A DNA stretch of 64,000 nt from Synanceia verrucosa (GCA_029721515.1 JAQQSB010001334.1:1-64000), one strand, 5' to 3'; shown: positions 33,363 through 45,195, counted from the stretch's first letter. The notes: generated by a model not told the origin, from the sequence alone. Numbers and translations: made by a program.

Positions 33363-35727
33363 ATGCAGGTACAAAAGAGAAAGGAGAAGGGACTTTTAAA
33401 GTCTATCGGAGAGCTAACTGCTAAACAGCAAAATAAAAAACAAAGAGCAAAGTGGAATGAAAACTCAAAGAGGTACAAGAAGAAGAAAAAATGCCTCCAG
33501 ACAATTCTGAGCGACAGCCCCCCATCTGATGTCTCCGGCACAGATGACCAACTCCTACAGCCCAGACCAGTGCTACAGCCCAGGGATGAAAATGACAGGA
33601 TTGCACAATCCTATAATAAGGTGTTATTGCTTTTATATCTCAGCACTCACCCAATCAACCTATCGATCACTCACTTGCTGTCCTCTCCATCACTGTCATT
33701 CCTTTCTTTTTCACTCACTCACTGACTCACTTTCTTACTCAGTCACTCACTCACTCTCTGACTCACTCAGTCAGTCACACTTTGTCTTACTCAATCACTG
33801 TCTCACTCTCTTCCAGGAGGACACGCCATCAACCAGAGGAATTCAGACCATTAGTGATGCAACACAATCACCCTCTGGTCCAATGACAACACCTAAAAGA
33901 ACAATGTCCACAAAGGAAAAACTCAAGCTAACTAAAAAACTGAAGATCACACTGACAAAGCTCGAGAAGAAAAACAAGGAGCTCGACAATCTGAGAAAAA
34001 AAATAAAACGTCTTGAAGCAAAGAATGCAGGGCTGCATCAGACACAAAGGAAGCTGGCAGACAAAAGGAAGGTTACACAGAACAGACGCCACAACATGAG
34101 AACCGTCGCAACACCTGCAAAGACAACCCATTGCCAGTTGTGATGGACCCAGCCACAAAGAACAACATGGTGAGATGGAATGAGTGGGTGACAAAAACAT
34201 CACCATACTGGAAAAAATCTCCTGATGGTACTGAGGTTGAAGGCAAGCACACCACTCTGGAAACGAAAGCGGCCAGCCTAGAAAAACTGGTGGAGCAAAC
34301 AAAGAACGACCTGCCACGTTTCAAGGTTCACCTCTTCAACACAGCACACCAGTTCAGAGAGATCAGGCGGCTGAAAGAGAGATTGGTGGAAGATGAAGGA
34401 GTTGTACATTTTGACTACAGTGAAAATTACAACTGTAAGTGGAGCAAGGAAATAAAGGACACTCACTTTGGTGGAGGTCACAAACAGGTTACTTTGCATA
34501 CTGGTGTCCTGTATGTGAGTGAGGGACAGCCGGAAGCCTTTGCCACGGTATCCAGCAGTCTAAAGCACGATGCTGTAGCGACGTGGGCACAACTTGATCC
34601 AGTGTGGCAGCATATAAAATCCAGTCACCCCACAGTAAAACATGTCCACCTGGTGTCTAATGGGCCAACTTCCCAATACCGCAACAAGGTTTGTCATGAG
34701 CAATAACTTTTAGACTGATATTGATTGGTCAGAATTTTATAAATCCATCAGTAAAACATGAGAAAGACAAAAATACCCATATTTACACTCACTGACTGTG
34801 ATTCACTTTCTGACTCACTCTCAACATTCAACCTCTCTATCTTTCTCTCCCGCCATCCCCAGGTCTCCTTCTATTTGGCATCCACAGTGCCTTTCATAAA
34901 GGGTTTCAAGTCTGTGACCTGGAATTTTACAGAGGCATCACACGGGAAAGGTGCTCCAGATGGCGTTGGAGGAGCATTGAAAAATCTTGCCGACAGGCTG
35001 GTAGCCTGTGGAACGGACATACCTGATGCTGAAGCCTTGCTGCACAACCTGTCAGAGCAGAGTTCAGTGAAACTTTTCAAGGTGACTGAAGAGGACATTG
35101 AAACATTTGAAGAGTTAGTGCCCCCATCACTGAAGACAGTGCAGGGCACTCTGAAAGTACATCAGGTAAGGTATCACTCAGTAAACAATCAGATTATGAT
35201 GATTCCCATTATGTTCACTGAATAAATGTGCAACGTTACTCATATATTTATATATTTTCAGCTTCTTGCAACAGAACCAGGGAAGATCAGAGTGAGGGAT
35301 GTCTCATGCTTCTGTAAGCCTGCATGTGATTGCTATGCTCCAAAAGAAGTCATTCTCAAAGAAGAGACGGAAAATAGGGACTCTATTGGAGTTGGGCAAT
35401 GGGTGCTCGTTAAGTATGACGGATGCCTGTATCCTGGTATTGTAACACAGGTAGGAATGTGTAGCTGTTAAGTGACGTCAAGGTTTAAAGATTATTACAT
35501 TGTAATGAGATGGTAATTTCTCTTCACACCATGTCGTGCCACAGCCTCCTGCGGCAGAGTGTGATGCTCTCCCGGCCGAAGCGATATCACATTTGCTGTA
35601 TATGGAAATATTTGGATGGGCATGAGTGATAACTTCAAATTTTATTTCTGTACAGGAGCTATTTGTCAAGTCTGTCAATAAAAAGAATTATGAATGTTTA
35701 CACTATGTGGCTATTCTGAACTATTAA
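33363..35727 (+). CDS. Five-exon gene with transposase-like D..N..E core, uncharacterised family
   Basis: Exons: 33363-33620, 33817-34688, 34863-35165, 35262-35450, 35656-35727, all joined by phase-0 GT-AG introns. The first may begin at 33369 after an acceptor, so an upstream exon may exist. Exon 1 is basic (KSIGELTAKQQNKKQRAK). Exon 2 opens with a Lys/Glu/Leu-rich coiled coil, then FDYSENY, HFGGGHKQVTLHTGVLY and SNGPTSQYRNK. Exon 3 has SFYLASTVPF and EASHGKGAPDGVGG. Exon 4 has RDVSCFCKPACDCY, then a VGQWVLVKYDG segment resembling a Tudor/SH3-like barrel. From memory, proteins of this layout are common, unnamed and probably transposon-derived in fish and cnidarians. Exon 2 is 872 nt, so the coiled-coil and core frames disagree between 34017 and 34143: a one-base deletion or an unseen intron. 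The second core Asp is Asn (34659). Exon 5 is short, so the C-terminus is probably truncated. It is a decaying or domesticated copy. Confidence 0.65.
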
Positions 35728-35829
35728 TAGAACATGCATGAAAAAAACAAAAGGTCTACCTTTCATACATATTCAGTAATCATCAATTGAAAATGTGTGA
35801 TGGTAATGAACTTATTCGGTCAGTGACTC

Positions 35830-35835
35830 AATAAA
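35830..35835 (+). terminator. Polyadenylation signal candidate
   Basis: AATAAA lies about 100 bases after the stop codon of the five-exon gene, a normal distance for a vertebrate 3' UTR. Confidence 0.4.
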
Positions 35836-35999
35836 ACATTCCAAAATGTATTAAAAAACATGTATTGATCATTCATTTTAATTGAGACAGTTAGTTGAGA
35901 CCCTGCTTGCTACTAATGAGAGAAAAACTAGCAAAATTGACCTAAAATTGTTTTTGCAAAAGTTAGGACAATTTCGTGAGAATCACCCAGCTGGGATAG

Positions 36000-37235
36000 A
36001 CTCCAGCCCCCAAATACAGCTTACATGTTGATGTATCAGCATTAATACTCCAATAATATAATATATGATACAATATGAACTGGAGCAGGTACTTTAAAAT
36101 TTGAGACATTTTGTAGAACAGTGTTGTATTGACAGCTAACAGACCATTGGTGAAATGTGTTTTGGTAATAATAATAATAGCTGGTTAATGAGTGCTTTAC
36201 TTTATGTATTTGTGTACTTACTTGATGCCGATAACTGATGGATCAGCTAGCTCAAAAGTTTTGTCTTCACTTTCTCAGGTGAAATGAGCAGCGTGTCTTC
36301 TGTTAAACACTTCAGTTGTGTTCCGTTCTGTTCTAATCTGCTTTGATCTGAATTCTAATCTGCTTTGATACACACCCACTGACAGCAACTCTGTCAGCAC
36401 TGCTATGTAACTCATAGCAGTCTTATGACCCCCAAAGACAACATCCATAGGGGCCCTGAGCAGCCGACCCCCCCGTTCTTGGCTTAACCGAAAATGGCCT
36501 CCAGGGCCCTACCCCGGGAACGTCTTCCCTCTGGTTCAAGCCTCACGTAGGTCTGCCTGTGTTGATCTGTATTCTGATCTGCTTTGATCTTTATTCTATT
36601 CTGCTTTGATCTGTATTCCATTCTGCTTTGATCTGAATTCTAATCTGCTTTGATCTGTATTCTATTCTGCTTTGATCTGTATTCTGTTCTGCTTTGATCT
36701 GTACTGTACCTTCTATTATCATTTGCATATTCGGTTACCCGGGCAACCACAAAGTAACTAAGTATTGTCAAAAAGTGCATTATTACACATTAACGTATCT
36801 TAATGCATAATGCATGTATACACACACACACACAGACACACACACATCAGTCTAGTGTCCAGTGACCAGTCCAGTTAACAACAGACAGAGAGTCTAAGCA
36901 GGTCAGTTTTTACCCAGACATGCAGTGTAAATTTGAACTCTACAGCATGTTAAACTGTAGAAAAAGCTTGAATCTCTGCTTGCAGAGGGAATTTTCCAGA
37001 GTGGTGCCACAGACGGGTAAGTAACCTTAACATTCACATATTGGCAACATCTTTAACAACTTTTTTCAACTGAACATGGTTTTTATAGTTTTATTGTTGT
37101 CGGTTGAGGAGATGTTGGCAACATGTACCCTTCTGTTCGATGATATTATCGAGTCACAGTTGCTAACAGTTCTCATTGAGATAAGATGACCTATGTTAGC
37201 TAAGGATTATTTCTGAAGGCTGCTGACTGAGATAA
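36000..37235 (-). repeat. F1 repeat, inverted copy
   Basis: The reverse complement follows 16830 back to about 16030 and 44430 back to 43440. It includes the SINE-adjacent end, the RFX/octamer pair (36724-36752) and an expanded 22-bp array (36334-36705). The array is interrupted by a 190-bp piece of retroviral leader (36371-36560). The F1 match ends at 37235, where an LTR-type leader begins. Confidence 0.7.
36371..36560 (-). mobile_element. Fragment of retroviral leader with one 58-bp unit
   Basis: The reverse complement matches 45465-45665 of the retrovirus, including CGTAGGGCCCTGGAGGCC-like sequence and exactly one copy of the 58-bp double-hairpin unit. It interrupts the 22-bp array. Confidence 0.8.
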
Positions 37236-37237
37236 GA

Positions 37238-38012
37238 ATTGTTAGGAAAAAGCAGGTGGTTTATCTCTCCTTATAGGGTACTTGTGATTGCTTTTCCCTT
37301 ACTTCAAATGTGGATGGTACTTTCCCTAGATGCTTCCCATACTCTACCCAGGCAAATGGTACTTGTACTAGTCTTTTCCCGTACTTTACCCCACAGGGCC
37401 CACAGGGCAAATGGTACTATGCTAGTTTCTTCCCGCACTTTACCTCTCTGGGTAGATGGTACTTATTCTAGTTCTTCCCGTACTCCACTATTTGAAAGGT
37501 ACCTTGCAATCCTTTCCCCTACTATAAGCAGTATTAAACCGGTAACAAGTGTCTGACTCCCAAGACGAGTTGCTCTACCTTTCACCTGCTCTCCTGTGTG
37601 GTCTTAGATGAGAGGAAGAGATGACGAGGAGATCCAAAGTGAAATCACTTTTAATGATTTCAGCAAGTCAAAAGTGTAATTTACAGATCTGGGTGTTGGA
37701 TCGCACAAACAAAAAACTAGATGAGGCTTGGGCGCTCCAAGCCCTCGCACAAGGCTATTTTCAATCTTTATATAGCTGACAAGTTTCACTTTCTAACTAG
37801 GCGTTGTCTTCAGGTCTTCGGGGTGTTGGATGTCATCAGTTCTTCTCCTCATTGGTTGATATTTGGTGCAAAAGGGCGTCCCGAGGCACCACACTGGACC
37901 TCCAAAGTGTTATTGTGTGCCCACCGGAGATATCTCCGGCCAAAGGAGATAAGGACACATTCCTGTGCTCTGTGAATCTCTGTTCTTTGTCTGAAAACCA
38001 TGAAACTACTTT
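37238..38012 (-). mobile_element. LTR and leader fragment of a second retroviral family, inverted
   Basis: Read on the minus strand: GGCCGGAGATATCTCCGG, an inverted CCAAT (ATCAACCAATGAGG), TATATAAAG, a CATTAAAAG polyadenylation-like word, then a leader with four to five imperfect repeats of about 60 bp containing GGGAAnAnACTAG and AAGTACC. The same organisation occurs on the plus strand at 52270-52900. No coding part is attached. It ends within a few bases of the hAT element at 38025. Confidence 0.6.
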
Positions 38013-40392
38013 TACACGATTCATTAGGGGTGTAACGATTCGTTTTAACAACGATTCGATTCGTATCACGATTCGTGGTTGCCGATTCGATTCCAGGACG
38101 ATATTGGTTCATTTTGAATGATCTGATCTGAAACGATTCAGTGCCTTGAAATCGATTCAGTAACTTGTTAGCCAAAAATTCAACCAGTGTGACTGAAATA
38201 AATACCTGGATACTGGGCAGTGCAGGTGAAGTGTCCTAGATTCCTGTTGTTTCTTGTAAGGGAATCTGAGTCAGGTATAAATTAACTATGGAAACAAACA
38301 TGTAAACAACAACTGATGGCAAATGCATTCAATTTTATTTGAACAGTGCATCCAACACTTGAATCAATAGGAGGAAGTGCAGTAAGTGAAACCAGCATTT
38401 TTTCAACAGTAGATTTATCTGCTACTTCTGATTTTGTTTTTCAACATAAAAAAGACACAATATTCATGTCAAAAATAAAGTGCAACCAACATCTCTTCAG
38501 GTTGAATTAACAGTAGGTTTACCTGCTACTTTTGCTGTTTTTCAATATAGAAATAACAAATACAACATTAACATCAAAAATAAAGTGCAACTAACACCTT
38601 TTCAGGTTAAATGAGCAGTGGTTGAACCTGCTAGAGCTCCCATTTTAATAAACAAACATCTGTGCACTAATACAAAAGATCAAGTCTCACCAACTAGTCT
38701 TCAATGACTACAGATTTTTTTTTTAAAAATTGATCTGTGCTGACAACCGATCAACATGATCTGGCCGCAGAACACTTCTCTGTGCGTTCACTATGTCGCC
38801 AGCTGTACTAAAAACTCGCTCTGCTGGCACACTGGTGCCGGGAATACACAGGTAGCGTTTACGCAAAGTAGAGGTAGCTCTTTTTCCTGAGCTCTCCACC
38901 ACTTCATGGCATTTTCAGTCAATGGCAACGCATCTTTGCTCGGTACCTTATCACCTCTGCTCTGGCTGTCTCGCTTGTGGATTTTCTTGCTCTTTGGGTG
39001 AAGGAATCTCCAAACAGCGCATCCAATGCTTTCTTCTTACACGGAGGTGACCCACTTGGAGCTACAACATAAGAGCTTTATTTCAAAATATAGTTGTGTT
39101 TCTCATTTCCCATTAATACAAAACAAGAACAATCTATTGTTGTTATCAAATGAAACACACCTGTGGTCTCTTCCTTGAATCCTGACAGCTTTGTGCTTGA
39201 ACCTCCCTCGTCTTCCTACTGACTTTCCATTGCTTGTATCTATGGATATAAGAATGTGTGAACTGTTAAAATTTCTGCTCTGTAAGACTACACACAGAAA
39301 TGTATACAAAGATAAAACAACAGATGAGAGTTGAGAGAGGACAACTGAAAGGAGAGAAGAGAACAGAGCAGAGGAAAGAGGAGAAAAGAGTTACCTGGTG
39401 GAACACTTCTGCCTCAAGAACCAGTTTTTGCGTAGACCTGTTCTCTGTCCTCTTTTTCCAGGTAGGGCAGTTCTTTAAATCGTGGGTCCAACGCTGCTGC
39501 TGTTTAAAGAACAAGAATATTGCATTGTATTATTAAATTAAGTTGCAACTGATGACCACTTCCTCATGCACAAAATAGTCAGTAGATTAAACTTTAGTAT
39601 GTTTTTTAAAAGAAATATGAGTAATGAGATAAATATATTGCAGATATTCTGTTAAGTTTTCAACTCAACTCAAATTAAAACTTGAAAATGCAGTGTGTGT
39701 TTTACAAATCAGTTGAGTAACCTAAAATATTAACTACAGTAACTAAGATTTTAATTAAGAGCCCAAATTATTTACCTATGTTGAGAGCATCTTGGGTGCC
39801 TCTGTAGTGTGTGGAGAGGTCATCAGCCATCACCCTCTTAATCTCTGCAACCAGGGTTGAGTCGTCTTCACGTGGCTGTAGGTGTTTCAGCAGTTTGGCT
39901 TGAAGAGGAGCAATTACAGAGAGAGTTGGCTGGTCTTCCTCACACATCACAGTGGTTGCCATTTTGACAGGACCCATCAAATGAACAATGTCCTCCATGT
40001 TGGCAATGTCACTCTCACTTAGCGTGCCTACATCTGTGACACCCTTGCGCAGATCCTTGGACATCAGAGTTGCCATTACAGCTGGCTGTTGTTCCAAAAA
40101 CGTTCAAGCATGTCGAATGAACTGTTCCATCTGGTGATTATGTCCTGGATCAGTTTATGTTGTGGTAAATCCATCAGCTTTTGTTTTTCCTGTAGGACGT
40201 GTGACATGGAAATATTACAAAGTGTCCTGACATGACCTCAAATGTTGCATAAACTGTCCTGGTTAAGGGCTTATATAATTGGCCCACTCAATATCTATGG
40301 GAATATAACTTGTTTTGAAACTGCTTGTATCGAGGGAGTAGCAGGGAATGTTTGGGAGTAAGGGCACTGTGACCGCTCATGGAGTGTTGTCA

Positions 40393-40418
40393 TGGCTCGA
40401 AAACATGTTTTCGAGCCA
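40393..40418. repeat. Perfect 26-bp palindrome
   Basis: The half-site TGGCTCGAAAACA is followed immediately by its exact reverse complement, with no spacer. Confidence 0.95.
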
Positions 40419-40676
40419 GGGCATAGGACTCCTCACAGGCTCAACCGCTGGCAGGGACCGGCCCTCCCTGCCTGCTTGTGAGCTTTGTTTGAGCAACAGT
40501 ATAAAGACTGGGGAACACCCTAGTTCTGGCGGAGTCTGCTGCGGGTTGCGATCGAACGCCCAGCCTATTGAAGCCCATTCTGCCCGGACTGACGGCTCTC
40601 CAGTCCAGTGTCACGGTAAGAGTGTTGAATGAATGTAATCTGGATTCATGTAATCTATGCAAAGGCTTCAATATTT

Positions 40677-40883
40677 GATGTGTGTGATAATGTTCACTGA
40701 GCTTTGCGGGGAATAAACTGACACAATTATTCTAGCAAATCAGTTGATGTGTGTGATAATGTTCACTGAGCTTTGCGGGGAATAAACTGACACAATTATT
40801 CTAGCAAATCAGTTGATGTGTATGATAATGTTCACTGAGCTTAGCTGTGAATAAAATGACACAATTATTCTAGCAAGTCAGTG
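40677..40883 (+). repeat. 69-bp tandem repeat, three copies
   Basis: Copies start at 40677, 40746 and 40815. The first two are almost identical; the third carries several changes. Each holds GTTCACTGAGCTT and ACACAATTATTCTAGC. Confidence 0.9.
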
Positions 40884-42249
40884 TGTGTGTGTGTGTCCTT
40901 TGTGTGTATTCACTGCGTGCCGACCACCCTCGAACCTTTAAAATATCACAAAACAACGTGACATGCAATTGGGCTGCGGTGAAAATATCCAACAATTTTT
41001 CGCACTCTCCCCAACAACCTGGAAGCACGGTCCACCACCAAACCCTTGTGCGAGGCAAGGTTGAGTGTGTGTGCAAAGCAGGTAATGTGTGGACTGAACT
41101 GGGCTTCTGCACTGGCCACAATCATGTTCCTGGCGTTATCTGTGACGATGGCAGGATTCTTGTCTGAGATTTTCCACTCCGTGCAGGCTTCACGCAGTAA
41201 CGCACCAATATTTTTACCAGTATGGGCCTCAGTTAAAACTCTGGTTTGCAGAACAAAGGTCTTCAATTTCCACCCCTGATCAATGTGATGAGAGGTAATT
41301 GTCACATACCCTTGATTTGAGCATGATGTCCAGCCATCCGTCGTTATCGCTACTCGTTCAGCTTGAGAGAGCGACAGCTGCACATCAGTCTTAATACGTT
41401 CGTACAATGCAGGAATAACCTTTTCCGAGAAGTGTGGTCGGCTCGGTATCTGGTATCTGGCTCCAACGTTTGAATCATTTCACAGAACCCCGGATTTTCA
41501 ACCACACTGTCGGGCCGCATGTCTGTGCAGATAAACTTGGCAATTGTTGCCGTGATGTTTTTCGCCCGAGCTGAATTTTGGCCAAGTCTCTGACTAAACA
41601 TGCTAGCGAGGCCTGAGGCTTCTGCAGAGGTCATGTTACCTTGCGCTGCTGCTGCAGCGGGAACGCTACAAGAGGTGCCTGGACGGTCGGCGTTCTGTGA
41701 AATCCCATGGCGCCTTAGTAGGTGGTTGGAGAGATTTGTCGTGTTGTCGTTGTATTTTACTTGGCCTTTACATATCCTGCAAACAGCGAGCGACTTATTT
41801 AAAACATCTCCGTCTTTGCAAAAGCCAAAGTGTTTCCACACACTGGACCGCAATTGTGGCTTGAAAATTTCACGCTCGCCGGCTTCTCCCCCGCCATCCG
41901 CCATGTTGTGTTGTCTGCTGGTGCTTGGTAATGACGTTTCACACAGGAAGCGGCACGTAACGTTTAACGTCTTTCAAATAACATACCCATAGTTTGCCGT
42001 GTTTAAGTCCAATGCATTATTTCCTAGTATTGATACAATCGATGGATTACATTTTGAAACAATGTTTGATCGATATACGTCATCCAGAAGGCCAACTTGC
42101 CGAGCACAGATCAATGTAGTTGGCTCATAGGAATATAAATCGATACATCGATGGAATGGATGAATCGTTACACCTCTACTATTCATTATACATAATAAAG
42201 CATTTCAACATATTTATCAGAATAAAATAGTAAACCTCACAACTAGTAA

Positions 42250-44430
42250 AACTGTATATGACTGAATACATCATAACGTTATAAGTGTGTATAATTAAAA
42301 CAAACCATAACTAGTAAAAATATCTGATAATAACAAACCATAACTAGTAAACATGTCTGTGCTTAAAACAAATCATAAAATAGCACAAGCATGACCTTTC
42401 ACATCTCAACAGGGCCTATCTATCATGTTAGGGAAAACAGAACCTCTTTTTCCCTCTGTGTGAATCCTTCCTATTGTCTCCTGGAGATACATAACTGCAA
42501 TGAGCACAAAATTATTGGTTACAAAATGCTTAGGAAGTGTACAGGCTGAATGAACAAGAGTCTGGAGAAGAATACATTGTAATTTTACCATGCACTCTGA
42601 GTGAGAAAGACCTAGGCAGTAGGATGAGAATAATGTGACCTTAAAAAGAGAAACAAATTCCAGTTTGCAGCTTTTATGTGCAGCTGAAAAACCATCTTTA
42701 AGCGATGCCTGTGGTTATATGATTTTTAAACTTAGGCTAATAAAAGTATAGCTACAATCTAACTAAATGCATACACAAAATCCTAACACTAGCTTCTGGT
42801 AGTTGTACAGTAAAGCGACAAGCATCATTTTGTACCATAACCTTGGCCTACTTACCAGCTATTGGTCTGCTCTGATTGCAATTTGCTTGATTACTATGTA
42901 AATAAGAGCATAGTTAATATAGCTGAATCATGAGCAACAAATGCTTCATGCTATCAGTTAAGACATACTGTATCTATACAGCTACATGTAGACCATATCT
43001 TTTTTCATGTTTAGTCTTCATGTCAACTTAGCTGTATAAACACAGATACAATAATTATGTACATGTATAATAGGAGGGGCAATTTCCCCTATTTAGATGT
43101 TACAGTCAAGGCAAAGACCTAGCAAGTAGGCTAATTAGCGATTAGCTTTACTCACGATTAGCATACTAATAAACATGAATTTGGTCTTAAAAATGTTGCT
43201 ATAAGACAGGCAGTACGTTACAATAAGACAGACGATGTTGCACTAAACATTTTGACCATTTATGACAAATATTCTATCACTTCACAAGCATAAACAGAAG
43301 GTAGAATACAGATAATGCTAGCTTGCTAAATAATGACAAGTTAACGTTACCTACTGTCTCCACGGGCACAATTCACCTTCATGCAGAGACAATTTTATCT
43401 TTGCATTTATTTGACGCCAGCTATGTATTCTTATCTCAGTCAGCAGCCTTCAGAAATAATACTTAGCTAACATAGGTCATCTTATCTCAATGAGAACTGT
43501 TAGCAACTGTGACTCAATAATATCATCGAACAGAAGGGTACATGTTGCCAACATCTCCTCAACCGACAACAATAAAACTATAAAAACCATGTTCAGTTGA
43601 AAAAAAACTTGTTAAAGATGTTGCCAACATGTGAATGTTAAGGTTACTTACCCGTCTGTGGTGCCACTCTGGAAAATTCCCTCTGCAAGCAGAGATTCAA
43701 CCTTTTTCTATAGTTTAACACGCTGTAAAGTTAAAATTTACACTGCATGTCTGGGTAAAAACTGACCTGCTTAGACTCTCTGTCTGTTGTTAACTGGACT
43801 GGTCACTGGACACTAGACTGATGTGTGTGTGTGTGTGTATACATGCATTATGCATTAAGATACATTAATGTGTAATAATGCACTGATTGATTTTTGACAA
43901 TACTTAGTTACTTTGCCGTTGCTCGGTTAACCGAAAATGCAAATGATAATAGAAGGTACAGTACAGATCAAAGCAGATTAGAATACAGATGAAAGCAGAT
44001 TAGGATACAGATCAAAGCAGATTAGAATACAGATGAAAGCAGATTAGAATACAGATCAAAGCAGATTAGAATACAGATCAAAGCAGATTAGAACAGAACG
44101 GAACACAACTGAAGTGTTCAACAGAAGACACGCTGCTCATTTCACCTGAGAAAGTGAACACAAAACTTTTGAGCTAGCTGATCCATCAGTTATCGGCATC
44201 AAGTAAGTACACAAATACATAAAGTAAAGCACTCATTAACCAGCTATTATTATTATTACCAAAACACATTTCACCAATGGTCTGTTAGCTGTCAATACAA
44301 CACTGTTCTACAAAATTTCTCAAATTTTAAAGTACCTGCTCCAGTTCATATTGTATCATATATTATATTATTGGAGTATTAATGCTGATACATCAACATG
44401 TAAGCTGTATTTGGGGACTGGAGCCTATCC
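42250..44430 (+). repeat. Dispersed repeat F1, most complete copy
   Basis: It corresponds to 15090-16765 but includes a 210-bp segment (43677-43885, with a GT tract and GCATTATGCATTAAG) absent from copy 1 and present in the inverted copy. The 22-bp array here has six units (43965-44096). Its X-box is degraded (GTTGCTCGGTTAACC), while the octamer ATGCAAAT is intact. Confidence 0.7.
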
Positions 44431-44670
44431 CAGCTGTCTTAGGGCGGAAGGCAGGGTACACCCTGGACAAGTCTCCAGTTCATCACAGGACACAGAGACA
44501 GACAACCACTCACATTCACACCTACGTTCAATTTAAATTAGCTAATTAACCTAATCCCCATGCATGTTTTTGGATGGTGGGAGGAAGCCAGAGTACCGGA
44601 GAGAACACAGTAAGGCCCGGGGCCGGGAATCAAACCCGGTACCTTCTTGCTGTGAGGTGAGAGTGCTAAC
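44410..44670 (-). mobile_element. tRNA-derived SINE cut by the retrovirus
   Basis: It has the same structure as 16770-17093. Its head stops at GAGTGCTAAC, exactly where the 5' LTR begins; the remaining SINE head (normally about 25 more bases ending GTGCCGCCC) is missing on the far side of the provirus. Confidence 0.7.
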
Positions 44671-45192
44671 TGTTATGGATTTTTTCTAAATTTAGGAGTT
44701 CCTAGGGTTGGCTAATGTCCTTTTTTTACAGCAGTAAATCCTTAAACTGTCCCTGCAGAATGCAGGTTTGAGGCACAGTGTCTCAAGGAAAACAGATGGC
44801 TAGTTATCTCTAGGTTGACTAGGTAACCAAGGACAGAGGAGTCTGCCAGCGTTGGCTCTTTGATAAGGCCAATGGCTGAGCGTCAACAAGACAACAGACG
44901 CCACTGTTAGTTCAGAGCTTAGAATGAGCATGTCCTGACTGTAACGCTACTCAAGAGTAATGTAAGGTAATATACTTGTACTTAACTGGGTGTTAGTTTA
45001 TAAGGCTGAGCACCATAGGGAAAGGTAGGAACATGTGGCGGACTCTGGCAGCTGTACGGTTGTCCACGACAAAGTTCATATTCCTCCTGATATATCAGAA
45101 TCTTCAATAAATGTTACTTCTTCAATCAACCGTGGGAGGCTCCTGGGTGCATCCATTCTTTCATCATTGACTATTCAATATTTTCCACGACA
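44671..45192 (+). repeat. 5' LTR
   Basis: It begins TGTTATGG and ends CCACGACA. A TATA-like TTTATAAG (44998-45005) and an AATAAA signal (45106-45111) define a plausible R region between about 45030 and 45125. It differs from the 3' LTR at roughly 20 of 522 positions by eye. Confidence 0.9.
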
Positions 45193-45195
45193 AGC

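Larger units (their letters stand above)
40190..40945. other. Intron or inserted LTR-like DNA inside the hAT element
   Basis: This lies between hAT exons 1 and 2. It contains a perfect 26-bp palindrome (40393-40418), a TATAAAG box (about 40501), a GTAAGAG donor-like word (about 40616) and a 69-bp tandem repeat. The promoter-like layout suggests an inserted solo LTR, but no terminal TG..CA pair with target duplication could be fixed. Confidence 0.4.
38723..41904 (-). pseudogene. hAT (BED-finger, ZBED-like) transposase, five exons, frameshifted
   Basis: Exons on the minus strand: 41904 to about 40946, 40189-39776, 39499-39395, 39239-39161 and 39061-38723. Exon 1 has an N-terminal BED zinc finger (VWKHFGF, CRIC, HLLRRHG), then the DDE domain ITTDGWTSCSNQ, IVTDNARNM and CFAHTLNLA. 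Exon 2 has LIQDIITRWNSSFDM. Exon 3 has ALDPRFKELPYLE. Exon 5 ends with the dimerisation segment SVPAERVFSTAGDIVN. Breaks: one base lost near 41455, one near 40104, an extra A near 39433, and at least two shifts in exon 5 near 38880-38940. The exon 1 frame also stops at 40946 before any clear donor. No functional protein is possible as it stands. Confidence 0.85.
38025..42178 (-). mobile_element. Complete hAT element, 4.15 kb
   Basis: Terminal inverted repeats TAGGGGTGTAACGATTC on the left and GAATCGTTACACCTCTA (TAGAGGTGTAACGATTC inverted) on the right are flanked by octamers CGATTCAT (38017-38024) and CTATTCAT (42179-42186), 7 of 8 identical, as expected for hAT. Subterminal ACGATTCG words repeat near the left end. 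The interior is a minus-strand BED-hAT transposase relic. Confidence 0.85.

Noticed and set aside
34072..34160. Possible 89-bp intron restoring the exon 2 frame
   Set aside because: The length is compatible, but the acceptor lacks a pyrimidine tract; an indel is simpler. Kept only as an alternative.
33928..34317. Minus-strand frame of 129 residues
   Set aside because: It is antisense to exon 2 of the five-exon gene, which has the splice-supported frame.
41600..41992. Plus-strand frame of 130 residues
   Set aside because: It is antisense to the hAT transposase N-terminus.
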